Source of the DNA: Maribacter halichondriae
Lineage (GTDB): Bacteria > Bacteroidota > Bacteroidia > Flavobacteriales > Flavobacteriaceae
Assembly: GCF_027474825.1 (NCBI RefSeq)
Contig: NZ_CP107030.1
Span: 918,501 to 982,500, forward strand
DNA: 64,000 nucleotides
Reading direction: 5' to 3'
Shown here piece after piece: positions 8,572-17,468 of the stretch; positions within the stretch are counted from its first letter, which is position 1, and the number at the start of each line of letters is the position of its first letter. The translations under genes and the position numbers were made by a program. Below the pieces are notes generated by a model that was not told where the DNA came from, made no database searches, and saw only the letters and a list, made by a program, of their open reading frames with translations.

Positions 8572-9315
8572 TTATATTTTGTGTAGTAATTTTATAAAAC
8601 CCTCCTTTTTTCTGCGGGATACATCCAAATGACCTCCGCCGGTCACCATAACATAGCCCCCTTCGCCCTTGATGTATTTAATTACATGATCGATATTGAC
8701 AATGGTCGAGTGGTGTATTCTACAAAAATCGGATTCCGGTAACATCATTTCGAATTCCTTTAAGATTTTGGACACCATTATTTTTTTATTGTTCACTAAA
8801 TGCAGAATTGTGTAACTGCCATCAGCTTCACAATAGACAATATCGTCGAGCTTTTGTACAACAATTTCATTGTCGGAAGGAATGGCCAAACGCGTCAACT
8901 TTTCATTGCCGTATTTAATATTGTTCAACAGGGACCTGTAATGAACGCTGTTGCTTTTTTGTTTCTCTTTCACTCTTTCCACGGCAGAGACCAGATCATC
9001 TACTTCAATGGGTTTTAACAAATAATCCAGGGCGCTGAATCTAATCGCTTTAATGGCATAACGGTTAAAGGCTGTCACAAAGATTACATCAAAATTAATG
9101 TCAGTAACCTTTTCCAAAAGGTCAAAACCTGACATATTGGGCATTTGTACGTCTAAAAAAACAAGGCTTGGCCCTAAGTTGTTTATTTTATCAAGTCCTT
9201 CTTCAGGCGATCCGCAAAGTGCGATGACCTCTATTTCCGGGCAAAATTTTTGAAGCGTAAGGGAAAGTACCTCCCTGGCATCTTCTTCGTCATCGATTAT
9301 AATAGCCCTGATCAT
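8572..9315 (-). CDS. LytTR family response regulator
   Basis: 247 residues. The receiver domain (1-120) has the acidic pair DD at 8-9, the phosphoacceptor D55 in VFLDVQMPN, T81 in FVTAF and K101 in YLLKP. The second half (about 140-247) is a LytTR DNA-binding domain, with IYCEADGSYTILHL and FCRIHHSTIVNIDHVIKYIKGEGGYV. It should bind DNA when phosphorylated. Its gene follows that of the TPR histidine kinase with an 8-base gap, so the two form a cognate pair in one transcript. Targets are unknown; in Bacteroidota such pairs often control neighbouring envelope or motility genes, but nothing here proves that. Confidence 0.92.
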   Translation of the reverse strand: MIRAIIIDDEEDAREVLSLTLQKFCPEIEVIALCGSPEEGLDKINNLGPSLVFLDVQMPNMSGFDLLEKVTDINFDVIFVTAFNRYAIKAIRFSALDYLLKPIEVDDLVSAVERVKEKQKSNSVHYRSLLNNIKYGNEKLTRLAIPSDNEIVVQKLDDIVYCEADGSYTILHLVNNKKIMVSKILKEFEMMLPESDFCRIHHSTIVNIDHVIKYIKGEGGYVMVTGGGHLDVSRRKKEGFIKLLHKI

Positions 9316-9323
9316 GATTTAAT

Positions 9324-11318
9324 TTATGAAATTGGGATTAGGATATTCACCTGAGTACCTATAGGGTTGTTCTGACTGTCCTTTAGATCCAATATTTTAA
9401 TGGCCTCGGTTATCTTTTGTTTGGTCAATAATTTTAGGCGGTCCGTGGTGATTTTTATGCCCATGGACGACTTTTTATGACCACTTTGTTTTTGAAGTTT
9501 CAGTGATTGTTCCCTTCCCACACCATTGTCCGTAATACTGCAATGTAGATTGTCATCCTCTTCTTTGATATTGATTGTCAGCAATCCTTTGGTGTCCTTA
9601 TGTAGCAGGCCGTGCCAGATGGCGTTTTCTACAAAAGGTTGCAACACCATGGAAGGGATGTAGGTACTTTCCTGATCTATGGTTTTGGAAACGTTGATTT
9701 TGTATTCCATTTTATTCTTAAAACGAATCACTTCCAATTCAATATAGGATTTTAGCATTGCCAATTCATCTTTTAACGAAACCTTGGGGTTTTCAGAATT
9801 TTCAAGCATAAGCCTTACCAATTTGGAGAATTTAGTCAGGTATTTGCTCGCCATGTCGTTATCCTCACTGATGATCATCCTATTGATCGAGTTCATGCAA
9901 TTAAATAGAAAATGGGGGTTCATTTGGGCACGCAGCGCTTTCATCTCCAAAGTACCCAGCCGTTCCTTTAAATTGGCCATTTTTATTTCCTCATTTTTTA
10001 CAGCGAGCAATTTTTGGTTTTTTAGTCGCGCCCGCATCGAATAGAAGATCAGCCCTGCAATGATGGCCAACAAGAGTAGCCCTCCGATCAAGGCATTTCG
10101 TAGCGTAGACTCCTTTGCTGCGTTTGCCTGTTGAATCTCGTTTTCTTTGGTCAGTAAGGTTATTTCCTGGTCTTTTTGTGCGGTTTCGTATTTGGTTTGC
10201 AGTTCGACTAATTGTTTGTTTTTTTCCTCGGTAAACATGGAATCCTTAATAGCAATATATAATTTTTGATATTCAAAGGCTTCATTTTTATTATTTATTG
10301 ATTCGTAGAAATTCGTTAGAGCCTTATAGTTTTCCCTAAGTAATGCTCCATTCTTTATCTCCTTAGAAATCACGAGACTTTTGTGCAAATAACTCTTCGC
10401 AAGTTCTTTTTTTTCCAAATTCAAATAGGTACTTCCAACTTTATTTAAACTTAATGCCAAATTTCTCCGTGAAGGAAGACTTTCTCGAATATTTAGAGAT
10501 TCCAAATGATGCTCCAGAGCCTTTTTATAATTGCCCATTCTTCCATACAATGTTCCCAAGTTTTCCAGAACTGTAGCAATTCCATAATTTCTTTTCTCAC
10601 CTTTTACAATTTCAAGTGCCTTCAGTAGATACCTTTCTGCTTCCGCATACTTTTTCATCTCTTCATAGGCGTTACCAATTCCCTCCAGAGTCATTGATTG
10701 GCCCTCTTTATCCCCTAGCTCATCCCATATTTTAAGTGCTTCCTCGTAAGTTTTAATTGCTTTATGCTTGTCAATATTTCGTTGCACGTGGCCCATAGCC
10801 AATAACACATTGGCAATGGTCGGTTTAAACTCATTTCTCCTTTCCATATGAATGGCCAATACCCGTTGATAGGCCGCTAAACTTTCGACATAATTACCCA
10901 AATTTTCATGCATTGTTGCAATTTGAAATAGTATTATTCCCACTTTCGTACTGTCTCCTCTTTTTTTATGATAGTCAACACTCTTTTGCATATGCTGGAT
11001 ACCTTCATGAAATTTTCCTTCAAATCTATCTGCTAATCCATAGTAAAAATGAGAGAGTACAAGACCTTTTTCATCATTGAGATCGAGGGCTAATAATTTA
11101 ATGCTATCGGCATACAATCTTGATGAATCCAATTTTGTTCGAGTATCGGCATAATACCAGCTAAGATCAGCATATCCTCGATATTTGATTGAATCAGATG
11201 TAGTAGACATTAGTACCTGTTTAATACTATCTATAATTTTCTTTGGTTGAGCTGAACCCTTGTGCCAAAAGAGAAATATAAAAAGTGTGAAGAGTAATAA
11301 AGACCTATACCGTTTCAT
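9324..11318 (-). CDS. TPR-containing sensor histidine kinase (HisKA_7TM-less, LytS-type)
   Basis: 664 residues. Signal-like start MKRYRSLLLFTLFIFLFWHKGSAQ, then about 330 residues of TPR repeats (motifs such as YEEALKIWDELGD, YLLKALEIVKGEKRNYG and HHLESLNIRESL), which should lie in the periplasm. A coiled stretch (360-405) leads to one transmembrane helix (about 408-427). The cytoplasmic part is a His_kinase domain with the phosphoacceptor H469 in QMNPHFLFN, followed by an HATPase with VLQPFVENAIWHG and ITDNGVGR. Autophosphorylation and transfer to the LytTR regulator encoded 8 bases downstream is the expected reaction. The signal is presumably a protein or envelope state sensed by the TPRs; that is inference. 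Confidence 0.92.
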   Translation of the reverse strand: MKRYRSLLLFTLFIFLFWHKGSAQPKKIIDSIKQVLMSTTSDSIKYRGYADLSWYYADTRTKLDSSRLYADSIKLLALDLNDEKGLVLSHFYYGLADRFEGKFHEGIQHMQKSVDYHKKRGDSTKVGIILFQIATMHENLGNYVESLAAYQRVLAIHMERRNEFKPTIANVLLAMGHVQRNIDKHKAIKTYEEALKIWDELGDKEGQSMTLEGIGNAYEEMKKYAEAERYLLKALEIVKGEKRNYGIATVLENLGTLYGRMGNYKKALEHHLESLNIRESLPSRRNLALSLNKVGSTYLNLEKKELAKSYLHKSLVISKEIKNGALLRENYKALTNFYESINNKNEAFEYQKLYIAIKDSMFTEEKNKQLVELQTKYETAQKDQEITLLTKENEIQQANAAKESTLRNALIGGLLLLAIIAGLIFYSMRARLKNQKLLAVKNEEIKMANLKERLGTLEMKALRAQMNPHFLFNCMNSINRMIISEDNDMASKYLTKFSKLVRLMLENSENPKVSLKDELAMLKSYIELEVIRFKNKMEYKINVSKTIDQESTYIPSMVLQPFVENAIWHGLLHKDTKGLLTINIKEEDDNLHCSITDNGVGREQSLKLQKQSGHKKSSMGIKITTDRLKLLTKQKITEAIKILDLKDSQNNPIGTQVNILIPIS

Positions 11319-11767
11319 AGAAGTGTATGTTAATGGGGGAAGGTTTTATTAAATTTAAGGAATTTTCATCCAAAAACACTTGCCAGGCCAACAAACTTGG
11401 TTAGGTAGTTAAGCCCTTGCCCTTTTGCCCATAAAATAACGACTATGGCAATACATCAACAATCGAAAACATACATCTGGCGAATAGAACGCTATAAGTG
11501 GTCTTGAATTATTTTTAAATGGTAAAAAACCTAAGGGAACGTTGGCAATATAAGAGAATATAAGATTGTCCCTTAAAACGAAATATTTATGGGACATTAC
11601 CAATTATTATCGGTTGTTGCTTTTAATGGCCGTTTTATGGGGCTCCAAAGATGACCTCGTATAAAACTTATATAAGTTGGATATAATCATTAACTATATA
11701 TCCCTATATTAGTTAATAACTATATTCCCTTGTTGGCGGTAATTAGAAAAAACAAGAAGACTACGAT
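11319..11767. other. Gene-poor gap before the M24 gene
   Basis: About 450 bases without a convincing gene. A 64-codon minus-strand frame at 11409-11603 has no recognisable features. At 11628-11645 the sequence TGGCCGTTTTATGGGG resembles the right end of the IS at 2895-2911 and may be a solo relic. 11574-11596 has TGTCCC and GGGACA as short inverted arms. From 11680 the DNA becomes very AT-rich, and the inverted repeat 11727-11745 begins the putative cassette. Confidence 0.5.
11727..11745 (+). repeat. Left inverted repeat of putative single-gene cassette
   Basis: The bases 11731-11745, TGTTGGCGGTAATTA, match the reverse complement of 12957-12971 at 14 of 15 positions. The pair brackets the M24 gene closely: 22 bases before its start, 1 base after its stop. 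Confidence 0.6.
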
Positions 11768-12955
11768 TTGAACATAAGTACATCAGAATACAAACAGAGA
11801 ATACAGTTAGTTCAGAAGACCATTAAAGCTAGCGGAATTGACACACTTATCATTTCGGAAGAAGAGGATATTTACTACTTAACCGGCTTGACTTATAAAA
11901 GCCTTGAAAGATTATTTTTATTAATAATTAAAGCAAATAACGTGAGTTTTATTGTTCCTAAAATGGAACTCGCTCACCTTAACAAAGTTGACAATGTCAA
12001 TGAAATAAAAAGTTACTGGGAATATCCTGCGCCACAACCAGAACGTTGGCAAGATATTCTTTTAGAGCAAGTAAAGGACAGTAAACTAATTGGCATTGGT
12101 GGTAAAACGCCTTATGAAATTTCGGCTTTTTTAACTTCGGTTAATCTTAATGTTGTAGAAAATTCAATATTAGAAGAACAAAGGTGGATTAAAAGTGATG
12201 CGGAAATTGAATTAATAAAACAAGCCTCGAAATATTGTGATATTAGTATCGAGCAGTTAAATAAGAATGCCTACTTCGGAATGTCGGAATTGGAGGTTTT
12301 TTCAATTGGACGTTTTATTCAACAAAAAGTAATTAAAGAAACACCTTTTGACTATTTAGCAACAAATATTTTAGTTGCGGCTTGGCCTAGTCGAATTTCT
12401 TATCAACCACACGGAATTCCGAAAGTATCAGATGTTTTAGTTGAAGGTTCACATATTAGTTTGGCTTTTTTAAGAGTAAATGGATATTCGGCTGAACTGG
12501 AAAGAACATTTTTTACAAGCAAGCCATCAAAAGAACAAGAGGAAGCTTTTGAACTAATGATAGAAGCGAGAAGGAGAAGTTATGCTGTTTTAAAATCTGG
12601 CACAGTTGCAGAGGATGTAGATTTAGCTGCCAAACAATTTTTAATTGACCAAGGATTAAAAGAGAATTTGATGCATAGAACTGGTCACGGAATAGGTTTA
12701 GGGAATCACGAAGGTCCTTATTTAGCAGAGGGAGACAAAACAGTTCTAAAAGAAAATATGGTTGTTAGCATTGAACCTGGAATTTATATCGAAGGCGTTG
12801 GAGGTTTTAGACATTCTGACACCGTATTAATAACAAAAAACGGTTATCAGATATTAACGAACTGTCCTGATGATATAAAAAGTTTAACTTTTACAAACTC
12901 AAAACCATTGCAAAAGTTAAAGGGAAATATTATCAAGAAAATGTTTGGAATATAA
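11768..12955 (+). CDS. M24 'pita-bread' family hydrolase, creatinase-like, metal ligands lost
   Basis: 395 residues from a TTG start; no ATG lies near and the N-terminal domain (about 1-140) needs this start. The second domain has the M24 fold with H215 (YQPHGIP), H307 (RTGHGIG) and E336 (SIEPGIY). However, three of the five residues that bind the metal pair in aminopeptidase P/methionine aminopeptidase are changed: the two Asp positions are L232 and E243 (GYSAELERTFF) and the last Glu is S350 (GGFRHSDTV). Creatinase, a metal-free member, has the similar YTALERT and GYREHD segments. So a C-N hydrolase of the creatinase or ectoine-hydrolase kind is more likely than a metallopeptidase. The gene is AT-rich, favours TTA leucine codons, and is flanked by inverted repeats, signs of transfer. 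Confidence 0.8.
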   Translation: MNISTSEYKQRIQLVQKTIKASGIDTLIISEEEDIYYLTGLTYKSLERLFLLIIKANNVSFIVPKMELAHLNKVDNVNEIKSYWEYPAPQPERWQDILLEQVKDSKLIGIGGKTPYEISAFLTSVNLNVVENSILEEQRWIKSDAEIELIKQASKYCDISIEQLNKNAYFGMSELEVFSIGRFIQQKVIKETPFDYLATNILVAAWPSRISYQPHGIPKVSDVLVEGSHISLAFLRVNGYSAELERTFFTSKPSKEQEEAFELMIEARRRSYAVLKSGTVAEDVDLAAKQFLIDQGLKENLMHRTGHGIGLGNHEGPYLAEGDKTVLKENMVVSIEPGIYIEGVGGFRHSDTVLITKNGYQILTNCPDDIKSLTFTNSKPLQKLKGNIIKKMFGI

Positions 12956-12956
12956 A

Positions 12957-12974
12957 TAACTACCGCCAACACGG
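12957..12974 (-). repeat. Right inverted repeat of putative cassette
   Basis: TAACTACCGCCAACACGG; its reverse complement agrees with the left repeat at 11731-11745 in 14 of 15 core positions. It starts one base after the TAA of the M24 gene. Confidence 0.6.
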
Positions 12975-13104
12975 TGTATAAGTAATAGCGGTTTAAGTGA
13001 TATAACGAAAGTAAAAACATAAAACAAAGGTCTGTGCAAAACTGAAAAGTTAGTGAGTAGAAACCCGCTACTACTCATATACTAGACCGTTCTCAGCAAG
13101 CATG
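12962..13104. repeat. Long imperfect palindrome downstream of the M24 gene
   Basis: The arm ACGGTGTATAAGTAATAGCGG, within 12970-12994, is found again in inverted, diverged form around 13064-13097 (rc reads ACGGTCTAGTATATGAGTAG then TAGCGGGTTT). The arms could fold into a stem with a loop of about 70 bases. The right inverted repeat lies at its outer edge. This could be a recombination-site fold or a decayed inverted element; it does not have the canonical integron attC core residues. Confidence 0.45.
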
Positions 13105-13135
13105 CATAATTTTTTAAAAAATATAATATAAAAAT

Positions 13136-14698
13136 ATGTTCTACCTAACACAAGCTGTCCATAGAAATGCCCAAATAAGAAAAGATAAGATTGCGACTAT
13201 AAATGGTAATCGGCAAAGAAATTGGGCCGAATTGAAAGAAAGAGTGGCTCGATTTGCATCTGGCCTGCATTCACTTGGTGTGGATACGGGCGATCGGGTA
13301 GCAATACTTTCTCTCAACTCAGATCGTTATTTTGAATATTATTTTGGTGTGCCATGGGCAGGTGCCTGTGTGGTGCCACTTAATATTAGATGGTCACTGA
13401 AAGAGAATGCGTACTCCCTCAAAGATGCCGGCGTAAATATTTTGCTTGTTGATGACGCTTTTGCTGAAATGGCTCTTGCCCTATTATTGGAGGATCTGGA
13501 ATTAGAACATATTATATACATCGGTGATAAAAATACTCCAGAGGGAATGGTAAATTATGAAGACCTGATAAGCAACAATGAAGTTGTGGAAGATGCTTAC
13601 AGAAGCAATGATGATCTCGCAGGGATATTCTACACTGGTGGCACAACCGGTTTCCCGAAAGGAGTAATGCTGACCCATACCAACTTGTGGTCATCTGCCA
13701 TATGCCTTTTGAACAGCATAAACTTAAAGGAGTATGCGCGTATTTTACATACCGCCCCGATGTTCCATATAGCGGATGGGGCTATGACACATGCAGGAAT
13801 GCTAGCAGGATCGACCCATGTATTTATACCCATGTTCACTCCCCTAGGAACTATTGAGGCAATGGATAACCAAAAGATTACCCATACTTTGATGGTACCC
13901 ATAATGATTCAAATGACCGTTAACGAACCGGCAGTTAAAAGTGCGGATTTATCACACCTTGAATTTGTAATCTATGGAGCCTCGCCTATTTCAGAGTCAG
14001 TTTTGGTTCGGGCGATGGATACATTTTCAAATGCAAAATTCTGTCAGGGTTATGGACAAACTGAATTATCTCCTTTGGCAACACTCTTGACACACGAATA
14101 TCATGTTATTGAAGGACCTAATTCTGGAAAACTCAAATCTGCTGGTAAAGCAGTAACCTGTACAGAAGTTCGCATAGCCGATGTTGACGGAAAAGAAGTC
14201 GCTACCGGTATAATAGGAGAAATAATTGTAAAAGGATCCAATGCCATGGCAGGTTATTGGAACAAACCAGAGGAGACGGCCACTTCTCTCAGAAACGGAT
14301 GGGTACATACCGGAGATGCCGGTTTTATGGATGAAGATGGCTTTGTCTTTTTAGTCGATAGGGTTAAAGATATGATTGTATCTGGAGGCGAGAACGTATA
14401 CTCGGCAGAAACGGAGAATGCCGTGATGAATCATCCGGCGGTGCAAGAAGTGGTGGTCATCGGCATCCCCTCTGATAAATGGGGAGAACAAGTCCACGCT
14501 GAGGTCATTCTAAAGGAAGGCCACACCGCGACTGAAGCTGAAATAATTTCCAAAGCGAGTGAATATATTGCAAATTACAAGTGCCCAAGAAGCATAAAAT
14601 TTAGAACCGAACCATTCCCGTTATCGGGTGCCGGCAAGCTCCTAAAAAAAGACGTTAGAAAAGTGTATTGGGAAGGGAAGGATCGACAAATAAATTAA
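13136..14698 (+). CDS. Long-chain fatty acid--CoA ligase / acyl-CoA synthetase (ANL superfamily)
   Basis: 520 residues, typical for FadD-like and fatty-acyl-CoA synthetase members. It activates a carboxylic acid with ATP to an acyl-adenylate, then to acyl-CoA. The AMP-binding P-loop is YTGGTTGFPKGVM (about 164-176), the adenine-pocket motif GYGQTE (about 305), the hinge and ribose-binding region WVHTGDAGFMDEDGFVFLVDRVKDMI (about 390-416), and the C-terminal lysine sits in GAGKLLKKDVRK. The start ATG follows an AT-rich stretch with no clear promoter box. It is a lone plus-strand gene after the putative cassette; chain length of the substrate cannot be told. An aryl- or short-chain specificity remains possible. 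Confidence 0.87.
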   Translation: MFYLTQAVHRNAQIRKDKIATINGNRQRNWAELKERVARFASGLHSLGVDTGDRVAILSLNSDRYFEYYFGVPWAGACVVPLNIRWSLKENAYSLKDAGVNILLVDDAFAEMALALLLEDLELEHIIYIGDKNTPEGMVNYEDLISNNEVVEDAYRSNDDLAGIFYTGGTTGFPKGVMLTHTNLWSSAICLLNSINLKEYARILHTAPMFHIADGAMTHAGMLAGSTHVFIPMFTPLGTIEAMDNQKITHTLMVPIMIQMTVNEPAVKSADLSHLEFVIYGASPISESVLVRAMDTFSNAKFCQGYGQTELSPLATLLTHEYHVIEGPNSGKLKSAGKAVTCTEVRIADVDGKEVATGIIGEIIVKGSNAMAGYWNKPEETATSLRNGWVHTGDAGFMDEDGFVFLVDRVKDMIVSGGENVYSAETENAVMNHPAVQEVVVIGIPSDKWGEQVHAEVILKEGHTATEAEIISKASEYIANYKCPRSIKFRTEPFPLSGAGKLLKKDVRKVYWEGKDRQIN

Positions 14699-14805
14699 AG
14701 TCCTGTATAGATGGTATATTTATTAGCATTTCTGAAAATTAAGGCCAGCCGAGAACATCCTGTATATTGCATATGCACCCTGAGGGATGTAAACGCATCA
14801 TACAC

Positions 14806-14828
14806 AAACACGTTGTGTTTAATTTTTT
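14806..14828 (+). terminator. Probable terminator after the acyl-CoA ligase
   Basis: AAACAC / GTGTTT stem of six pairs around GTT, followed by AA and six T (14823-14828). It lies in the gap between the convergent acyl-CoA ligase and murI genes. Confidence 0.45.
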
Positions 14829-14886
14829 CGAATCGTAAAAGGAACGTTTTAAGACACCTTAAGGAAGCAGTGCTTACCAAACTTTC

Positions 14887-15672
14887 TTAAAAATCCAGAT
14901 AAGAAACCTCAGCGACATCGCTGTCCTTTAAAAAATTCTCCAAAACTGTAAGGTTTCCATTGGTGCGAAAAATTGCAGTACCTTTTTTATTCGATTCGTT
15001 CAATAAATCGCGCTGTTCCAGTATCGATTTCGTCTGCCGTGCCACTGCTTCCCCAGAATCGATAATCATTACATGGTCGGGAAGCATTTTTTCGAGCATC
15101 GGTATTAGATAGGGATAATGCGTACACCCCAATACCAAATAGTCGATTCCTTCGGCCAACATTGGAGCTAGAAACTTTTTTAGAAGCTCATGCATTTCTG
15201 GGCTATCTATTTTACCTGCTTCTATCAACTCTACTAAACCACTTCCCTCTCGTTCGATAATTGTTATTCCATTAGCATGATTTTCCGAAGTACTATGAAA
15301 AAGACTGCTGGATAATGTTCCCTTTGTGGCCAAAACCCCGACTGTTTTCGATTTCGATTGTAAGGCAGCGGGCTTTATGGCAGGTTCGATACCGATAAAA
15401 GGAACATCGTAATTTTCCCTCAGGTAATCGATAGCATTTGTGGTTGCCGTATTACAGGCGACTACAATTAATTTGCAACCTTGGTCCAGTAAAAACTCGG
15501 TATTTTTAATACTAAGACGGACAATTTCGTTTTTTGATTTTTCACCATAGGGGGCATTTGCACTATCTGCCAAATAAAGTGTACTCTCTTTGGGCATTAG
15601 GGCTTGGATTTCCTTCCAAATCGAAGTTCCCCCAACCCCGGAATCAAAAATACCAATGGGATCTGCTTTCAT
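14887..15672 (-). CDS. murI: Glutamate racemase
   Basis: 261 residues. Interconverts L- and D-glutamate in the cytoplasm, supplying D-Glu for peptidoglycan. The cofactor-independent two-cysteine mechanism is visible: FDSGVGG near the N-terminus with the acid residue D10, the first catalytic Cys in VVACNTATTNA (about 74) and the second in VLGCTHYPYL (about 184). It follows the PafA-like phosphatase gene on the same strand after 13 bases. Start at the ATG in front of KADPIGIFDSGVGG agrees with the family. Confidence 0.95.
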   Translation of the reverse strand: MKADPIGIFDSGVGGTSIWKEIQALMPKESTLYLADSANAPYGEKSKNEIVRLSIKNTEFLLDQGCKLIVVACNTATTNAIDYLRENYDVPFIGIEPAIKPAALQSKSKTVGVLATKGTLSSSLFHSTSENHANGITIIEREGSGLVELIEAGKIDSPEMHELLKKFLAPMLAEGIDYLVLGCTHYPYLIPMLEKMLPDHVMIIDSGEAVARQTKSILEQRDLLNESNKKGTAIFRTNGNLTVLENFLKDSDVAEVSYLDF

Positions 15673-15685
15673 CTAGTTCAGCGAA

Positions 15686-17356
15686 TTATTCCAATACCTG
15701 TGGAATCGGTTTCCCGGTGGTGCCATTCGGAAAAGAAATTCCCAATAACGCCGCTAGTGTCGGTGCAATATCTGGGATTTCCGTACGCTCAACGGTACTT
15801 CCCTTTTTTATTCCCTTCCCGTAGAAAAGTAATGGAGAATGCGTATCGTATACCTGAGGGGAACCGTGTGTCGATCCAGTAGTTGCATAGGTAATAATAC
15901 CAGGTCGCAATACCAAAAGGATATCTCCAGAGCGTTTTAGGTTATATCCGTTCTGCAGTATGTTTGGAATGCCCTCGGTGTATTCGTTCTGCCACATTTG
16001 ATGGCCAGTATACACCCTATCGATATTATCGTAGGTCAATAGCTCTTTTGCTATGGTCTGTTGTACTTCGGCAACGTCCATATCCAAATTTTGAATAATT
16101 TTATGATCTAAGAACAATTGATAATTTGAGCTGTTTCTGATCAAATCGGTAGTGCCGAACTTATAATTTAGAAACTCGTTGAATCGGGTGACCATTGCCG
16201 CCCAATCAAAATAACCAGCAGGTATCTTTTGATCTCTTAAATAGGAGGGTACTTCAACGGCTCCGTGATCAGCCGTCAAGAAGACCGTATATTCTTCCTT
16301 GCCTACTTTTTTGTCAAGTGCCTTGAACAAACGGGCCAAATCTTCATCCAATCTTAAATAAACATCTTGCACTTCTTTCGAGTTCACACCGAATTTATGT
16401 CCGACATAATCGGTACTTGAGAAACTAATGGCCAAGAAATCGGTTATCTCATCGGCCCCAAGTTGTTCCTCTTCCAGAGCTTCAAGAGCAAAATCAGTGG
16501 TTAAACTATTACCGTACGGGGTCGCCTTTAATAAATCATACTTTCCGTTCTCGTCCCACAGATTCGGCAGGTCATGAGGAAAGGTGGTCATGGTTTCTCC
16601 AACGAAAAGGCCCTCATACGTGTTGTTGTCCAAACCGCTTTCTAGATAGGTGTTGATATCTTTTAAAGGCCTCCAAGGCTTTTTATACTGTTCTACTTTA
16701 TTGGAAGCATTAAAATCGCTTACCCATTTGGGCAGGGTCGTCATATAAAAGGAACTGGTAACCCATTTACCTTCATCTTCACCGTGAAACCAGTAGGCCG
16801 CATTGGCCGTATGCCCACCGGGAATCACAGCGCCACGGTCTTTTACGGCAATAGCTATGGTTTTTCCTCGCATTTGGGTATGCAATCGTAGTTCATCTGT
16901 AATTGTAGTAACGTTCATACGATGAGGCGACATTTTACCGGCGTCGGAAACCGTGCCTACCGATGTATAGGTACTATCCGAAGCACAATAGACGGACTGG
17001 CCTGACTCCTTATCGTACCAATCGTTTCCAATTATACCATGGGTAGCAGGGGTAGCACCGGTATATACCGAAGCATGTCCGGGACCCGTGCTCGTGGGAG
17101 CATAATTGAAGTGGTTATTCTTGCAGTTGAAACCTTCGTTGACCATTCGCTTAAAACCGTCATCACCGTAATGGTTCCAAAAACGGGCCAGATAATCATA
17201 GCGCATTTGGTCTACCACTATACCTACAACCAGCTTGGGCGTAGTTTTTAATTCATTATCATCTTGAGTGTCGGATTTTTTCTGTGCAAATGAATTTTCA
17301 TTGGCGAAAACCATCAAAAATCCAAACAGACAAAGGGGCAAAAATTTTCTAGACAT
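15686..17356 (-). CDS. PafA-like alkaline phosphatase, exported
   Basis: 556 residues with a signal peptide (MSRKFLPLCLFGFLMVFANENSFA). An alkaline phosphatase superfamily phosphomonoesterase of the PafA type that liberates phosphate outside the inner membrane. Metal-binding D49 lies in GIVVDQMRYDY and the nucleophile Thr in APTSTGPGHAS (second Thr, about residue 90). Later metal ligands appear in SSTDYVGHKFG (about 310), LTADHGAVEVP (about 360) and STHGSPQVYDTH (about 500), the last with the final His. PafA enzymes in Bacteroidota are often phosphate-insensitive. Transcribed with murI; a TATTTTTG box lies 19 bases upstream. Confidence 0.9.
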   Translation of the reverse strand: MSRKFLPLCLFGFLMVFANENSFAQKKSDTQDDNELKTTPKLVVGIVVDQMRYDYLARFWNHYGDDGFKRMVNEGFNCKNNHFNYAPTSTGPGHASVYTGATPATHGIIGNDWYDKESGQSVYCASDSTYTSVGTVSDAGKMSPHRMNVTTITDELRLHTQMRGKTIAIAVKDRGAVIPGGHTANAAYWFHGEDEGKWVTSSFYMTTLPKWVSDFNASNKVEQYKKPWRPLKDINTYLESGLDNNTYEGLFVGETMTTFPHDLPNLWDENGKYDLLKATPYGNSLTTDFALEALEEEQLGADEITDFLAISFSSTDYVGHKFGVNSKEVQDVYLRLDEDLARLFKALDKKVGKEEYTVFLTADHGAVEVPSYLRDQKIPAGYFDWAAMVTRFNEFLNYKFGTTDLIRNSSNYQLFLDHKIIQNLDMDVAEVQQTIAKELLTYDNIDRVYTGHQMWQNEYTEGIPNILQNGYNLKRSGDILLVLRPGIITYATTGSTHGSPQVYDTHSPLLFYGKGIKKGSTVERTEIPDIAPTLAALLGISFPNGTTGKPIPQVLE

Positions 17357-17375
17357 GTCTTTTTTATTGTTGCAA

Positions 17376-17383
17376 CAAAAATA
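17376..17383 (-). promoter_or_regulatory. -7 promoter box TATTTTTG for pafA-like gene and murI
   Basis: Minus-strand TATTTTTG fits TAnnTTTG and ends 19 bases before the phosphatase ATG. The divergent permease gene starts at 17469, with a near-match TATCTTTA at 17457-17464 on the plus strand. Confidence 0.45.
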
Positions 17384-17468
17384 TAGAAATAAACCCTTTA
17401 AACTTTAATGAAAGGTCAAAAGACATTCATTATTGCTATTTTTACCATCAGAAATCTATCTTTAATAC

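Noticed and set aside
11409..11603. 64-codon minus-strand open frame in the gap
   Set aside because: No recognisable domain, no promoter, composition like intergenic DNA; too short to support.
12957..13104. Integron attC site
   Set aside because: The palindrome lacks RYYYAAC and GTTRRRY cores at proper places; only a general resemblance.
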